Notes: generated from the sequence alone by a model not told the origin. A stretch of DNA of 64,000 nt from Isoetes taiwanensis (GCA_021234155.1 JAJEKV010000046.1:9247012-9311011), one strand, 5' to 3'; positions 43,860 to 59,399 are shown, counted from the first letter of the stretch. A program made the numbers and translations.

Positions 43860-44338
43860 GAGCTATTGGAGATGGTACATCTCCCTTGAGACCAGACTGG
43901 CCTGGCATCCACAGTGGCTAACCATCTCCTCCCCAAAAGTAAGTCATAAATATCAGATTCATCTCCTATATCTTCAAAAGCCACCACAATAAAGTTAGCG
44001 GCCACGCTTATGCCTTCAGATAACAGCACTTTAGTCACCACACCAATAGGAGAAATCTTAGCATTATAAAAAGATTTTAATAACATAGAAGCCTTCTTAT
44101 CCACCTCAAAACCACACTTCTTCATAATATGATATGGCATGATATTTAGGGGAGAACCCCCATCAAGTAACACATTAGAAAAGGTATACCCTCCTAAAGC
44201 AGCTGAACATGTGAATGCTCCAGGGTCTTCTTCATGCTGTGCTAGAATAAGGTTAGTGGCATCAGTAAAATTCACACAAGCATTTAATACCTCACTATTG
44301 GTTTGTTGAAGTACCCTTTTCCTCAGAACTAGGTGCAA
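43860..44338 (-). pseudogene. E3 aspartic protease
   Basis: The open minus frame holds GGYTFSNVLLDGGSPLNIMP, with Asp-Gly-Gly at the catalytic loop as in other Tat-like proteases, and YDLLLGRRWLATVDARPVWS as the second block. E2 cuts it after the second block. Beyond E2 the frame continues as the extra RNase H at 30760, so protease and RNase H were once adjoining parts of one Pol. Confidence 0.82.
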
Positions 44339-45741
44339 TCTTTAATAAAGTAAAGAGATCTACACTCACCTTGGAATTTTTAAGCAAAACATCAACCTCA
44401 TCAAAGTCTTGATCTTTCTTACCATATTTTTGCTGAGGGGGTGGAGCTATGATCCGAAAGCAGTGATTCCATCACGTGGGTACAGCCCGGGCAAGAGAAT
44501 GCCTACTTGGTTCAAAGATGTACTTGAGCTTCATTCATGCTTCTAGTTTGCACCACCATAACTTCTTCAGATTTAGGCATTTCAGAGCTTGAATAAACCT
44601 TATAGAGGTGCTTGGTTCAAAGAAATCGCACGGGGTTTAGACTCTGGTCTCTTCTCTTTTTCCTGTTTAGCAAAATATTCCTTAACAGCACACCTAGCAT
44701 CAGTATGACCAACCTCTTTACAAAAAGAACAAACAGGGCATTCTTTTCCAAAATGGCCTTTTCTATTACATTTGGAGCACACTTGCCAATAGCATATTTC
44801 GGATGGGTGAGAATTCCTATTGCAATGAATACATTCAGGATAAGTTTTACCTGCTCTTGCAGCCTTGAGTTCAACTAATTGTTTGGTTATTTCTGCTAAG
44901 GCTTCAATAACCTTGGATAGGTCTGACTTGACCTCTGCAACTTGGGAATTCCTCCTCTTTGGATTTCTTTTTTTCTTTTTGTATGGCATAAACTGGAATA
45001 GAAGAATGATGATCATAATGTGCATCAAGAGCATCGTGGTAAAACGGGTCGAGTATGATGAGAAGCATAATGCTTATCGTGCAAAGTAGAGAGCATCCGG
45101 GTCGATCGATGGTTTTGGCAAAGACTTTGTAAATGGAATCAAACCCTTCAGCAGCTTGGATTTTGAGCAACTTTTTTGATATCCGGGTCTTCTTTGCGCA
45201 CCATTGATAAAGGCAAGAATTAAAAACAGAGTTGGGATGGTGACTTGTGCTTTTTGACACCTGCTCATGAATGTACTAAACCTCTCCTTGTAATTGATTC
45301 ACACTTTCTCCTGCATGTATAGAAAAACCTTGCAGTTCATTAACCAAATCTTGTGGAGCAGCCTAACTTAACAAATCTATCCGAAACTTCTTGACAAGTT
45401 CATCCCATGAAGTGGTACCCATTAACTTCTCATAAGTTAACCAAGCTCCAGCTTCACTCTCATCTTTGAAACATTTTTCAAATTCTGAAAGCTTGCATCC
45501 TTTCTTGAAACCATAATCCCCGAATAGTCTTCAAATATTCTCAAAAGTGGTTAGCACTCATGCCGGAATCAAAGGTAGGCAAGGGAACAGGGGACATTCA
45601 ACTCAAACCGGTATGGCATGTTTTGAAGTAAGCTAGTTGAGAAACTTGAAGGCAATGGCCTTTCTCAAGCAATGATCCGATACATCAACATCTTCTAATG
45701 GTTCTGTTTCTCGCTAGAAATTTTTGCTTTGGAGCCATGAG
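44339..45741 (-). pseudogene. E3 gag with three CCHC zinc knuckles
   Basis: A probable start is at 45741 (MAPKQKFLARN). The capsid part is frameshifted (about 45100-45700; SAGAWLTYEKL-like pieces). A 144-codon open frame (44600-45034) holds a basic stretch KKKKRNPKRRN, a helix, and three CX2CX4HX4C knuckles in tandem: CIHCNRNSHPSEIC, CSKCNRKGHFGKEC and CSFCKEVGHTDARC. These bind element RNA. Most plant Ty3/gypsy gags have one or two, so three is notable. A linker with MVVQTRSMNEAQ (about 44540) leads to the protease. Confidence 0.8.
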
Positions 45742-45780
45742 TTCTCGAGATCTAGGAAGATCTCTAGGGGACCTCCAAGA

Positions 45781-47668
45781 TGTTGACCCTAAACCCGGCT
45801 AAAAGGTCAACCACAAGGAACCAATTCAAGTTTTCACTCAAATTGGGGTTAGAACCTCCATCACTTGAGGTGATCAGTCTATGCAAGGAAATCCCAAAAC
45901 AAGTTCAAAAAGTTCGAAGTTCTATACCTTTCCCATTTCCAAAAAATAGTACCTTTGCCAAAACAAATGTGGTGTCGAGATGCGATCAATTTTTAAGTCG
46001 ATGAAATAGACTTGGTCAAAAAGTGGTAGTTAACCAACAAGAAAACCTCCTCGACCAAGTCGGGGGACTTGATCCGTGAGTTATTCAAGCTCAAAGTGGG
46101 GTCAAATTTTGGTCAATAGAGGTCAAATGTAGAAAACAAAGGATCGTAAATTGAGATTTGGAGTTGCCAATCATCTTTTTGAGAAATTCCAAAGTAGATA
46201 GGTTGCAATGATGCTAAGGAAGAGGGGCAATCAATCAAATCTTCATTTGGATGTGTAAAAGTATTTCTTGTGGCTGGATTTGGCAAAATATAGTCAAAAT
46301 TGTCCAAACCCGAGAGCAATTTTTTTGAATTTGAACTATACTTGGTATTTTTGAATGATTCCAACTCCTTTGGATTGCACAGGCTCTAAGGATAGATGGC
46401 AAGTGGTTCAAAGGAATAGAAAAACACACTAGAATTTTCTGTAGAATATTTTGTAGCAAGAATTGTAGAATAATATATCAGAGATGGATTTGACAACTTG
46501 GCAATCGCTTTGAATTGATATGGAGGTAAATATATCATGATAACAGAATGTAAGGATGCTTCATAGCTTTAAATCACAGGAAAATAATCTTCTCAAGTCA
46601 ATAAATAATTTTTGAAGGTAATGTCAACCAGATCTTGTGAATCCAGTTGAGGAGAGCTCAAGAACTTCAAGGATCGCCCGTGATCTTGCTCAAAGAATGA
46701 TCAATGTAGGATCCGAATACTTCCGGCCTTCAAATTTTTCTCTCTCTTCGCTTCCCATGTATATAGATTTAGATTTTAACGGTTCCAAAGATCTTAGAGC
46801 TTAAATTTAGGCTTGATTGGATGCTTAGGGGCGGAATACGTAAGTAGGAAGTTTTCGAGTCCAAGGCTTCCATTCCTACAAGTGATTCGAGCAGTTTTCC
46901 AATTTTAGAGTTCTTCAATCGTATTTTTCCAGAATTTGCGCGATACGGTGGGTGTATTTTTTGGGAGTATAAACCAGAATATGTCAGATTTTAGCCATTT
47001 ATAAATGTTAGGCCATGGTTTCAAAGGGTGCCTTATAAAATAATTAGATAGATAGATCAATTGAGGAGATGGCAACCCTAATTTTTGAGGAATATGCTAG
47101 GCTTAGATACCATGCATTGGGATATTCCATGGGTAGCATGAATATTTTAAGGCACAATGGTGGACAAAGCAAAGTGGTCATAAAATTCCAAGCTAGAAAT
47201 GGGCTAGGGGTATTTATGAAGGTGTGATAAGAGTGGGAAAAGGGATATGAAATAAGGAGGCAAAAAGAATTAAGCAATCAAGGTGTGATCTGCCAAAAAA
47301 ATGAACAAGGGAAAATATAAGCATAAGGGGAATATGACTAGGGAAATGGGGGTAAGAATATGGATAAAAATGACTAGGAGGTGGAATCTAATGCCATGGG
47401 ATCTTCCAAACTTTTAACTTCCAATCTTCAAAAATTGTCTTCCAAACTTCATAACCCAAAATCTTCTAGAGCATATCCTTGACTAAGCACTTTGACCTTA
47501 AATAAAGTACCTCATGTGAGTTTTGAACCTTGAGCACATTGTTGTCTTGTAAAATGAACATCCTTTGACCTTCATATCAATGTTGACTACCAAGTCCTCT
47601 TTTGACTTAGCCTTCCTAACTTCAACAAATAAACCATTCAATTAGTATGTTGCCCTTTGGGGGCAACA
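45781..47668 (-). repeat. 5' LTR of E3
   Basis: 1888 bp, near-identical partner of 22780-24666. It ends with the same TGTTGCCC/GGGCAACA hairpin (47648-47668). Confidence 0.95.
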
Positions 47669-47673
47669 CTATC
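47669..47673. repeat. Right target-site duplication of E3 (CTATC)
   Basis: Matches 22775-22779. Confidence 0.93.
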
Positions 47674-47917
47674 CTTCAATCCTTCTATATGTAAGTAAAA
47701 ATCTCAAGAGGGCAACTATTGTGCAACAACACTTTCTTTCAATCATATTATAGACTTTTCTCTAGATTTACAAATTATATATTAGTAGAAATGTGCCCTC
47801 GTCGCCACTTAGACTCAAGGGCCGCGTGCTTATATAGGTTTGCGATATAAGACTAAAGTTGCAGGAATAAGAGACTGGTCATGAAGATCTAAAATTGAAT
47901 AAGAGAGCTCATTGCCA

Positions 47918-48003
47918 CTAACCTTAGCTCAGTTGATAGAGCGGAGAACTGTAGTGTTGATGTAGCAATCCTTAGGTCACTGGTTCAATTCTGGTAGGTT
48001 GGA
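47918..48003 (+). tRNA. tRNA-Tyr(GTA)-like sequence with 13-nt intron, probably pseudogene or SINE head
   Basis: It matches plant tRNA-Tyr: ccttagctcag (D arm), ctgtag with the GTA anticodon, a 13-nt intron after position 37, atccttaggtc, and a T arm ggttcaattc. The acceptor stem ctaacct/aggttgg still pairs fully with one G-T. Deviations: the conserved GG of the D loop reads GA, and there is an A-C mismatch in the anticodon stem. No T run follows within 40 nt. About 30 nt downstream is a (ttcta)n-like tail (48025-48045), as expected of a tRNA-derived SINE. All tRNA changes are of the C-to-T / G-to-A type. Confidence 0.6.
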
Positions 48004-51000
48004 TAATTATGGTCTCCGTGGATGATAAAAACTCTATTCTATTCTATCTAAACGATTCCCTTTGTCTACTACAATTTAAAAAGAAGTGTCACCCTAAAAG
48101 TGAGATTTAAAAGAACATATGGAATATAAAGTAAGAAATAGTGGGAAGATGGAAGTGTTTAATGCTTTCAAAATGGTAAGAAAATTTACCTACACACAAC
48201 TTAGATAGATATGCTTTCCTGTGCAGATCTACATTCTATGGGCACGAGAATTTGATTAGCAATGTTCCTTGACATCACGCACTCAAATCTTGTGAATGAT
48301 ACATAAGATACTTTTCTGTCGTAATGTTCTAATCAAGACTGTTTCTACTTAGCAAATTACACAATGAACCACAAAGTTATGCTTCTGTATATTGCCTCTA
48401 ATACAAGAGCTCAGTTTAAAGAAAATAAGAGATGCTAAGAAATTTACTTATTGCCTTAGAGAGCTAACTTCTTGGCTTTGTATCTTAAGGGAATCGTCTC
48501 CTCCCATCTATCCTTCTCTGGTCCATTGAAGGTGCAATATAACTGAAGCTTAATACCCAAACATGTTAAAATCCCTGTAATGCCACTTCCGAGAGCCATA
48601 AGTCAGCAAAGTCTAATAACTCTTGCAACAAAGCTTATAAACTATTTCTATCTTTTTTTCCATTTTTGAGAGTGGTTTCTTGCTGTCGAACATGATATTG
48701 GCCTTAGAAATGCCCAATCCTAAATAAACCTCTGGTGAAACAAATTAGTTATCCCTTAAGCTCCTTGTCAGAGCTTTGTGCGGAGCTATAAAGATCCTGA
48801 AAGCATGAAACATCCAAGAACTCATACAAACACTAGCAACTGATAGAATATCGAGGAAAAAAGACACTAATAACACGCTACATTGCTCAATCAATCCTTC
48901 CCACGAGCACGAAACAAACACATAACAAAGGTATAATCCAAGTTTCTACACAACTGCACAAATTGTTAAGGCTAGTGGTTGGTCTGAATCAAGAAAAAGG
49001 GCATATTTGAATGTCTCAGATATGCAAGGGAACCATTGTGAACACAAAATCTTACTTGCATGCAAACAGAAGCTTGCCAAGACTACCAGCTAAACAGAAT
49101 CCAGAATAAGAAAAAATAAACCTGGAAACAAGGAATCTCTATTCATAAGGCTTTCATTATTTGTGCAAGAACAATAGATACGTATGGATATTTCAAAATC
49201 AAGTACAATCGTCCCCGTGGCAACCAAAAAAGAAAAGAAAAAGTGATATATTATAGATAAGAAGTAGAATGAAGATCTTTTATTTAAATTTAATAAGTTG
49301 GCAAAAACATAATGAAGATCAAGACAAGCTTAGGAGCATAATATTATATACAACATCGATTTCTTATTTATGCCACCGCCTTTATACAAACACAACAAGG
49401 TGTCAAGACGGAGGGTTGCCCTCCATGACCGGAGGGTGAAGAGGCTTAAATCATAGTTCAAAGTCATGTTTTGACAATCAATTCAAATTGCTACTTCTAT
49501 ACAATAGAATACTTGATACCATAACTTTATGGGAATTGGCCCCTCTCCCTCCCTCCCCCTCGCCTCCCTCCCTCCCTCTTCCCCGAACGATAGCCATTTT
49601 GCGCACGATGAATGCATGAAAGTGAGGCCTAGTTACATTTATTGCGTCCATAACACAAAAAAATAAGCCTTGCCAACGCAACATAATCTCATCATTTCTA
49701 AAAATTATGTGAAATTACGTGAATATGTTCTTTGCCATAACTCCTTGAAAATTCTTTGTGATTTCCATAAATTCCCATTCGATTCATCAAGATCATATAA
49801 AGACTCTTCAAGGTCTTTGCAAGAAAACCTTTGCTTCCTGCATTTAGCTTAAAACGAAGGGTGTGGATTTGTCATAAGCATTATTCTAAGAAAATCATCT
49901 AGTAGATTTATTGTTTTAAAAGCCATAGGCGGACTTTTGATCAAATGCATCCTACAAACATCAAGAGCCCTTGCACAATGTATCCAATAATGCATCATAG
50001 AGCCAAACATTGTTCTAAATCCAATCATTGTAATAATGCACTTAAGTCTATGATGCAGAAAAACACTTCAATTGCAACACCTCATGCAAAAGTCTGAATA
50101 CTGCAATGTTGATTTATTTTAAATACAATTATTTTTGACAACCTATATGGTGTTCCTAAAATCACAATAAGAATTAGCAGCTCAACTACAAATGAGTCAG
50201 CCCCAACTAAGTCTTTGCGTTGAGGCATATGGCCTTGCATAAACTAACTTAAAGACACAATGCTAGTTATCATCAACACCTCTGTGTAATTGATCAAATA
50301 TCAATATCAAAACATGGCATCTAGACAGATAAAGCTTGGACAATAGTTGCTTATATGGCCTCCAATCCATATCCATATTCTTGTTACTATCTGCTGCCAT
50401 GTAGACTGTTAATGACGATATCCCTTGCATTGGAAAGAACCTCAACCCTGGTTTTAACGACGGGGAAGAACCTCAACCCAAACAGGAACAACAAAGATCT
50501 TAAGCCATAAGGAAGTTATTAGGTACTTCAATTACCAGATGTGCAAAATTCATTGCGGAAAAATTATCTCTGTTCATGTTGAAATCATCACAAAGAAATA
50601 GATGATGCCCCCACCATGCACTTTTTCGTCCATGTCTTTGATCTTTATCTCCTTATGAAGCATAAAATAAGATAACCAGACCTTCCTAAACTTAGCAGTC
50701 CTCCATGCATTTCCTGCAACACCTAAGATCGTTCCAACTACTAACTGGAAGATAAAAATGTGTTTAATGAATCAGATCGTGTGTAGACTACAGAAAGACA
50801 TCCATACTTTCTCATCTGCTATTCCAATCATTTAACAATAAGCCATAAAATAGTTCAAAATGAGCTATCCTATTCAGTGCATGATCCTTTGTGAATCAGA
50901 TCGACTTAAAATATACCTTCTTCTGCGATGTTGGTGGATAGGCATATGCACATGCTTTATGAGTTTTGCAGCTTTTCCCATGATACAAAGACATTAGTTT

Positions 51001-52726
51001 TCACCTATGCAAAACGAAAAATATCACGGACTGATTTCACATGATGATCTGGCTGGAAAATGAAGTTTTACATTAGCTCTGCACTTTTTGAACTGTTTGC
51101 TCCATCTTAAAGCAAGCACACAGGATGAATATCAAAATATTCTGCTGAGGAAGTGCAAACGTTATTTCAACTCCAAAGCACCTATCTTGCTTACCACTGG
51201 ACTGCAAGTAGACATGAAAATTTTTCTTGTTGTCTAAGCAGAGCATACCTAAAATAAGAGAAATAAGCTAGATAATATTTATCTTTGCCTTCCATGAGAA
51301 ATATCAGACAATTAGACATCATAATCTGCAAAAGGCAAGCAAAGACTTTGGAAGATGCACCATCCCTAACTATCTCAATCTGCCTACTTTCTTTCTATCC
51401 TAATGGGAAATGGCAAGTCTTTTAAAATGGCGACATGGGCTCGTTCTTTGAGCAGGTATTAGCCACGTTGATATCATATCGGCAATTCTAGACGATGAAA
51501 AAACATGCATCAAACAAAGGCTAGAAAATCGTAATTGGAAAAAGAGCAAGCTTTGAGGCTCATTTGGTACCTAGAGCCTAGTTTAAAGTACCTGCCATCA
51601 TTTCCATCATTCAGCCTGATGTTATCTGCGGCTGCAAAATCCCAGAAATATGTAGAAATTAATGGAGTCTTACTCTGCCAAGCATGCAAGCAGAGATATT
51701 TCCAGTCACTAAAATGAGCTAAAATTTTACATCTACCATTACCATTCATACCCCTAGATATTTAGCAGTGACCTAACCTGCAGCAGCGACCAGTAAAGTC
51801 CATGGCTAAACCTAGTTGCGTAGTTGTTTGCATTACTGACAGGTGCAAAAACTACACTGGAGGAGGATGGAGTGCAAGATGGACTCACCACTTGAAAGCT
51901 AACCTTTCCAGAGGATTTGTCTAATATGCAGTATCCCTATTCTCAGCATTCAAGATTTTTCTTCTAGAACTGTCCAACAACCTGCAAGACAAAGGATACC
52001 CTGTAATGAACATAAACCACACCAATGAAAAACGTGATAAAGAAGAGTATATGGAGCTAACGTTATTGGAGAGTATACTACCATCTCATCTACCATGTCT
52101 AACACCTCTAGATTAGGCTACAACTTTCTAGATGATTTACAATATAGATCTATTGCTCCTCTTGCTCCTGCCTGTAGACATGTTTGCATCGATACATGGC
52201 TTTTGCTATAGACACCTTACGATTGTATAAGATGAAAACATGACCCAATAACCTTACATACCTGGCCACTTCTCTGTGTCTCTGTGATATTTAAAATTAC
52301 AGGATTTAGACCTGCTAGAGCCAGAGAGTTATCAAGAGCCAGAGAGTTATCAAGAGCCAGAGATAATGCAACAATGAAAATGTTTATCTAATTTATAAAC
52401 TTCTCCTACACAATAAACTATTGGCAACATGCATATGCTTTAAAGAATTGTTGCCTACCATAAAATGAGAACCTGCATGTTAAGAATACAAACAAAGGAA
52501 TAGTTAAAGGTAAAAAACGACAGTAGTATGAAAAAGATCTTACAATATCATCACAAAAATCAGAGGGTTTTCTTCTGTCCAAATCTTTGTCAAAGCCCGA
52601 GCTTAGAAGAAACCTAGTTATTTGAGGTATAGAATCTTTTTCTAATCACAGAAAGCACCTGCACCTGCAATTATTTATAGAATATGAACTTGAAATGCTC
52701 ACAAATGTTATTGTTGGCATGGTCAA
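48004..52726. other. Unassigned intergenic sequence
   Basis: AT-rich DNA, stops in all frames, no LTR, RT or known domain. Local features: a C/T-only tract at about 49541-49583 (ccctccctccc type) and three tandem copies of a 20-bp unit, gagccagagagttatcaaga, at about 52317-52370. UTRs or long introns of a host gene are possible but not supported. Confidence 0.4.
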
Positions 52727-53272
52727 TTGGTATTTCTAAGCATTCCAAGGATGCTCATGTTAGAGAAAGGTCAACCACAAATTTTTTGCTGCGAATATAA
52801 AGAGCTATCCAAAGAACAAAACGTGCTTCAAATAGAACCAGCAACGAAACCACTATACCTGTTTTTGCAAATCCGACTGGAACGACAAACTGTTCTTGCC
52901 GGCCCTGTTTTTGTAGCCATTGGTTCTTCCCATGCCATCGCCATGCACCGACATGCCCTTCTATTCCGCCTCGTAGAGACAAAAATGAAAGAGTCGTGGA
53001 GGAAGGTGGATCTTAGGACCTATAACAGGTACGACAAGCAATCTGTTGCAGATGTTCCGGCATTTTGGAGTGTTCTGGAGCTACAAGTTAACCGGTTTCC
53101 AGAGGGGCTCCCCTGCAACATAAATGACCTAGCATTTACCGCCAACAGTGGGTTTTTAGCAGTCATTTGCATATCCCATGTATATACTGGCATATACTTG
53201 AAATATACCATAAACCCACATAAACAAGGGTTTGCCCCCTTAGGGGCAACCCAAAAAGGTGTTTTAGTATAA
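52727..53272 (+). CDS. Hypothetical 181-codon ORF
   Basis: The longest open frame in the 48-56 kb interval: ATG 52727, stop at 53270-53272. The central part (KESWRKVDLRTYNRYDKQSV, VPAFWSVLELQVNRFPEGLP) has protein-like composition, but I recognise no family. It starts within a region without a promoter or Kozak signal I can defend. The C-terminus runs into an inverted repeat (53228-53252), which suggests non-coding DNA there. It could be a chance frame or an old exon. Confidence 0.2.
   Translation: MVFLSIPRMLMLEKGQPQIFCCEYKELSKEQNVLQIEPATKPLYLFLQIRLERQTVLAGPVFVAIGSSHAIAMHRHALLFRLVETKMKESWRKVDLRTYNRYDKQSVADVPAFWSVLELQVNRFPEGLPCNINDLAFTANSGFLAVICISHVYTGIYLKYTINPHKQGFAPLGATQKGVLV
53228..53252. 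repeat. GC-rich hairpin
   Basis: gggtttgcccc-ctta-ggggcaaccc forms a stem with one bulged T. It resembles the terminal hairpin of the E3 LTR in composition but is not the same sequence. Confidence 0.5.
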
Positions 53273-53463
53273 CAACATATTACATCAATGTTGCACATTT
53301 CATCTGTAATCAATAACCATAATAAATTTTGATCAAACAAACTTACAATTCGTGGTGTAAAGTCACCTTAAGAAGCTTGTCTATCTTTTGCAAAAATAAT
53401 ATTCAACAATCTTCATGCAAAATGAGTCCAAATTTCCAAATATATAGCATAATTAGTTGAGAA

Positions 53464-53520
53464 TAGAATAGAGAATGGAATGGAATAGAATAGAATGGAA
53501 TAGAATAGATAGAATAGAGT
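53464..53520. repeat. (GAATA/GAATG)n microsatellite
   Basis: Imperfect pentamer array. A shorter (AATAG)n patch lies at 55315-55333 and a (TTCTA)n patch at 48025-48045. Confidence 0.85.
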
Positions 53521-56081
53521 TTGTTGGCCTATGGGACCCAAAAGGCAAAGCGCAAAGAACGTATTATTGTTCTTTAAAACCCCGCCAAAGAGTTTGTGTG
53601 AAAGAAGGCTCGTGTAATCTTGATTTCTCCTCTTCCCCTGTTATTTCTGGGTATGGCGAAAGTTGTGTTAAAACTCGTTTACCTATTTGGAGCAATTGCC
53701 TCTTCCTGGTGCTTAAAAATTGGTACTGCTAAACATCAAGCCAAAGAAACTTGGCTCAATATCTTGTCTAAGAAAGCCCATTTTCCATCAACCCACAAAA
53801 AGCAATGGCTAGCAGTGGACATGAATGACGAAGGTAGATGAAGGAAGATCCTTCAACCCAAACATCAAAGCTGCATTTAAGGCTTTCTATACACACATCC
53901 TCCAGTTGCTAGATATCGCTTTGCACATCTATTCACTAACATTTTCTCCAAAGCACATGATCAAATCTCTTGTACAATTTGTGCCCAGCTAATCTGCTAT
54001 ACATGATATATATTCTAGAGAGGCTTAAATATGCGTGAATTAAACATCTAGTGGAATTGGAATATTTTGCCAACCCGCAAATACTTTGGCCTTCTGCATT
54101 AAGGCTTCCCCTGCAGGTTCTAATGTCCACGTTGGATAGAACTTGTTTGGCTTGAAACACAAGTACTAGATTATTATTATGTGGTCCACAAGCACCTTGA
54201 GCAGCTTTCAAGAAAAGGTTTCCCTAAGAACGCATTAATCCTGAACAGGGATGGTCCCTGTCTACAGTCTATAAACACGTAATACAATATATTAGACTTG
54301 AGAAAATAATACAGTTAGTCAATTGATGATCCCTATGCTACAAACATCATAATTCCAGCACATACCTTCTCTATATAATATTCAAAAGCTTTTTTCTTAA
54401 AACTAGCCTCATAGACATTACACTGAGACAAGCTCTGGCAGCAATATAGATCAACTATTTAATGGCCTCTCATCTTTCATATGGTTAGAAAACATATAAC
54501 ATTGGCAAGAAAAGCAGAAGAGCAAGATAGAGCATCGTAATCATCAAGGGTTCACCTGTAATTCCACACTAGCACAGACAACATAGATGCCCCAACCCCT
54601 GGTGTGGTTATGTAAATGTACCTTCCCAAATCTCACTCGTGGATGCCGCCGCTTTGTGCCATCAAAGAAATAATGAAGCATTATCATCTACATGAATTGA
54701 ATATGCATTTATCAACATTGTCTTGTCATGATTTCGAAAATGACACCTGTTTTGGCTAAATGATATGTCATACACAACATTGGACAGAGCAACCCAATGG
54801 GACAAAGAGTTCATAGCTGCACCATTGACGAGAAAAGTGAGAACCTGTTATTCGATTGATACAAAAAATAATCGGCTAATTTTTGAGAAGCATATTACAC
54901 ATATCTTCTACACTTTACCTTCAACTATGAATATCAGACTACATGAAACAAATCTTGTGTGTATTTTTGCAATGTTAAAGGACTGGGGCCTTTTTCATAG
55001 GTTAGGTTAACCACTGTTTGTTAGTAGATCTAAGACCATGTCTTTGTATATGACATGTTTCCTTCATCCAATGATGAAAGAAATGTGCAAGTACCCTAAT
55101 GGACCGAGTAATTTTACTACTTTTCTTCTTGAGCAATTACTTCCTGAGCTGGATGAGTTAGAGCTATGTATATTTTACTTTTGTCAAATAATGTATCTCT
55201 TTATGAAAAATGCTCAGACCTAAAGCTAAAGATAAAAAGAAAGCAACAACCAGTGGGAGAAAAGGCAGCTTGTAAATGGCAAATAAGGAGCAAATACAAA
55301 AGGGATACTTGAAAAGAATAGAATAGAATAGATTTTTTAGCGTGCATTTCTGATCTAGGTTGGGTACAAACTTCAATCAACATCCAACTTAAATTAATAT
55401 GATGCATTGTTTACCTAGAAACAATTATATTGGTGGTTTGTGGTGTAATACCAATTAGACCATCATAATCAGATAGCGCACATTTGTCCACCCATATATT
55501 TCGGGCCATCTATATTGCATCAACATCATGCCCCTTCCACAAAGGAATATTAAGTTGCAAATTATGACATGTTCACACTCCTTTAATTGAAGGCCATATC
55601 CGGTAACTTCAATCCTCTGGTGGATGCAGGCAGAAGGCAACTTCTTACCGGAGATTAAGCATCAAAAAATGCATGCGCTCGAATAATTCCATGCAATCTC
55701 TTACACCGCAGCATATTCGACTGAACTCTATTTAGGATCTTTTTATTTCGCTCTTATCTAAGGCCGTTCAGTTAACATATTCATTCAGCACTAATTCTAC
55801 AAAAACTTGTCATCGTGTTATCCACATCAGCAAATGTCACAAAACATCCAGCTAGCATAAAGCGTTTAGACAAATTTGGCGTCCAACGACGAACTGGCGG
55901 CAGCAGTGCAGTGTTGTGGCGGCCACAGAAGAGACCCCTCCATTTATTCTTCTTTGCTACAGTCGTGATTCCTCCAGCTGCCAATCCACATTTTCCTGCT
56001 TAATTTTATATCGCACGCAATGGCAGAAAACGTCGTCTTCGCATGTCCCATTAGCCGCATATACCGAAAACTGGCACAACC
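53521..56081. other. Unassigned sequence upstream of the aminotransferase gene
   Basis: No supported gene. Short frames on both strands (for example 55455-55640 minus) are not recognisable. The last few hundred bases probably contain the promoter of the aminotransferase. Confidence 0.4.
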
Positions 56082-56099
56082 ATGATGTATAAAACCTAG
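56082..56099 (+). promoter_or_regulatory. TATA-like motif overlapping a 5-codon upstream ORF
   Basis: The sequence atgatgtataaaacctag contains tataaaa (56088-56094) only about 24-30 bp before the annotated start codon. Read as RNA it is a minimal upstream ORF, MMYKT-stop, ending 18 nt before that ATG. If the TATA motif is used, transcripts would start near or inside the first codons and favour the internal Met46 start. If transcription starts further upstream, the uORF could lower translation. Confidence 0.35.
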
Positions 56100-56117
56100 G
56101 GCTCTGTTTTTATAAAA

Positions 56118-59368
<3,251 letters not shown>

Positions 59369-59390
59369 CTTCTGATTTATATTATATCAA

Positions 59391-59396
59391 AATAAA
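59391..59396 (+). terminator. Candidate polyadenylation signal AATAAA
   Basis: AATAAA lies 22 bp after the stop codon of the aminotransferase. That is closer than typical plant 3' UTRs, so other near-matches further on (for example aataat at about 59409) may be used instead. Confidence 0.4.
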
Positions 59397-59399
59397 ATT

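Larger units (their letters stand above)
22780..47668 (-). mobile_element. E3: Ty3/gypsy element with two RNase H domains
   Basis: A minus-strand LTR retrotransposon spanning 24.9 kb, of which about 10.0 kb is its own sequence. The rest is E2 (30761-43854) and a poly(A) retroposon (26643-28425). LTRs are at 45781-47668 (5') and 22780-24666 (3'), with the CTATC duplication outside. The coding order on the minus strand is gag with three CCHC knuckles, protease, an extra RNase H, RT, the usual RNase H, and integrase. Dual RNase H suggests the Tat-like branch of plant Ty3/gypsy. A candidate primer-binding site (TGGAGGTCCCC on the minus strand, about 45767-45777) does not match initiator-Met and its tRNA is not identified. 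Confidence 0.93.
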
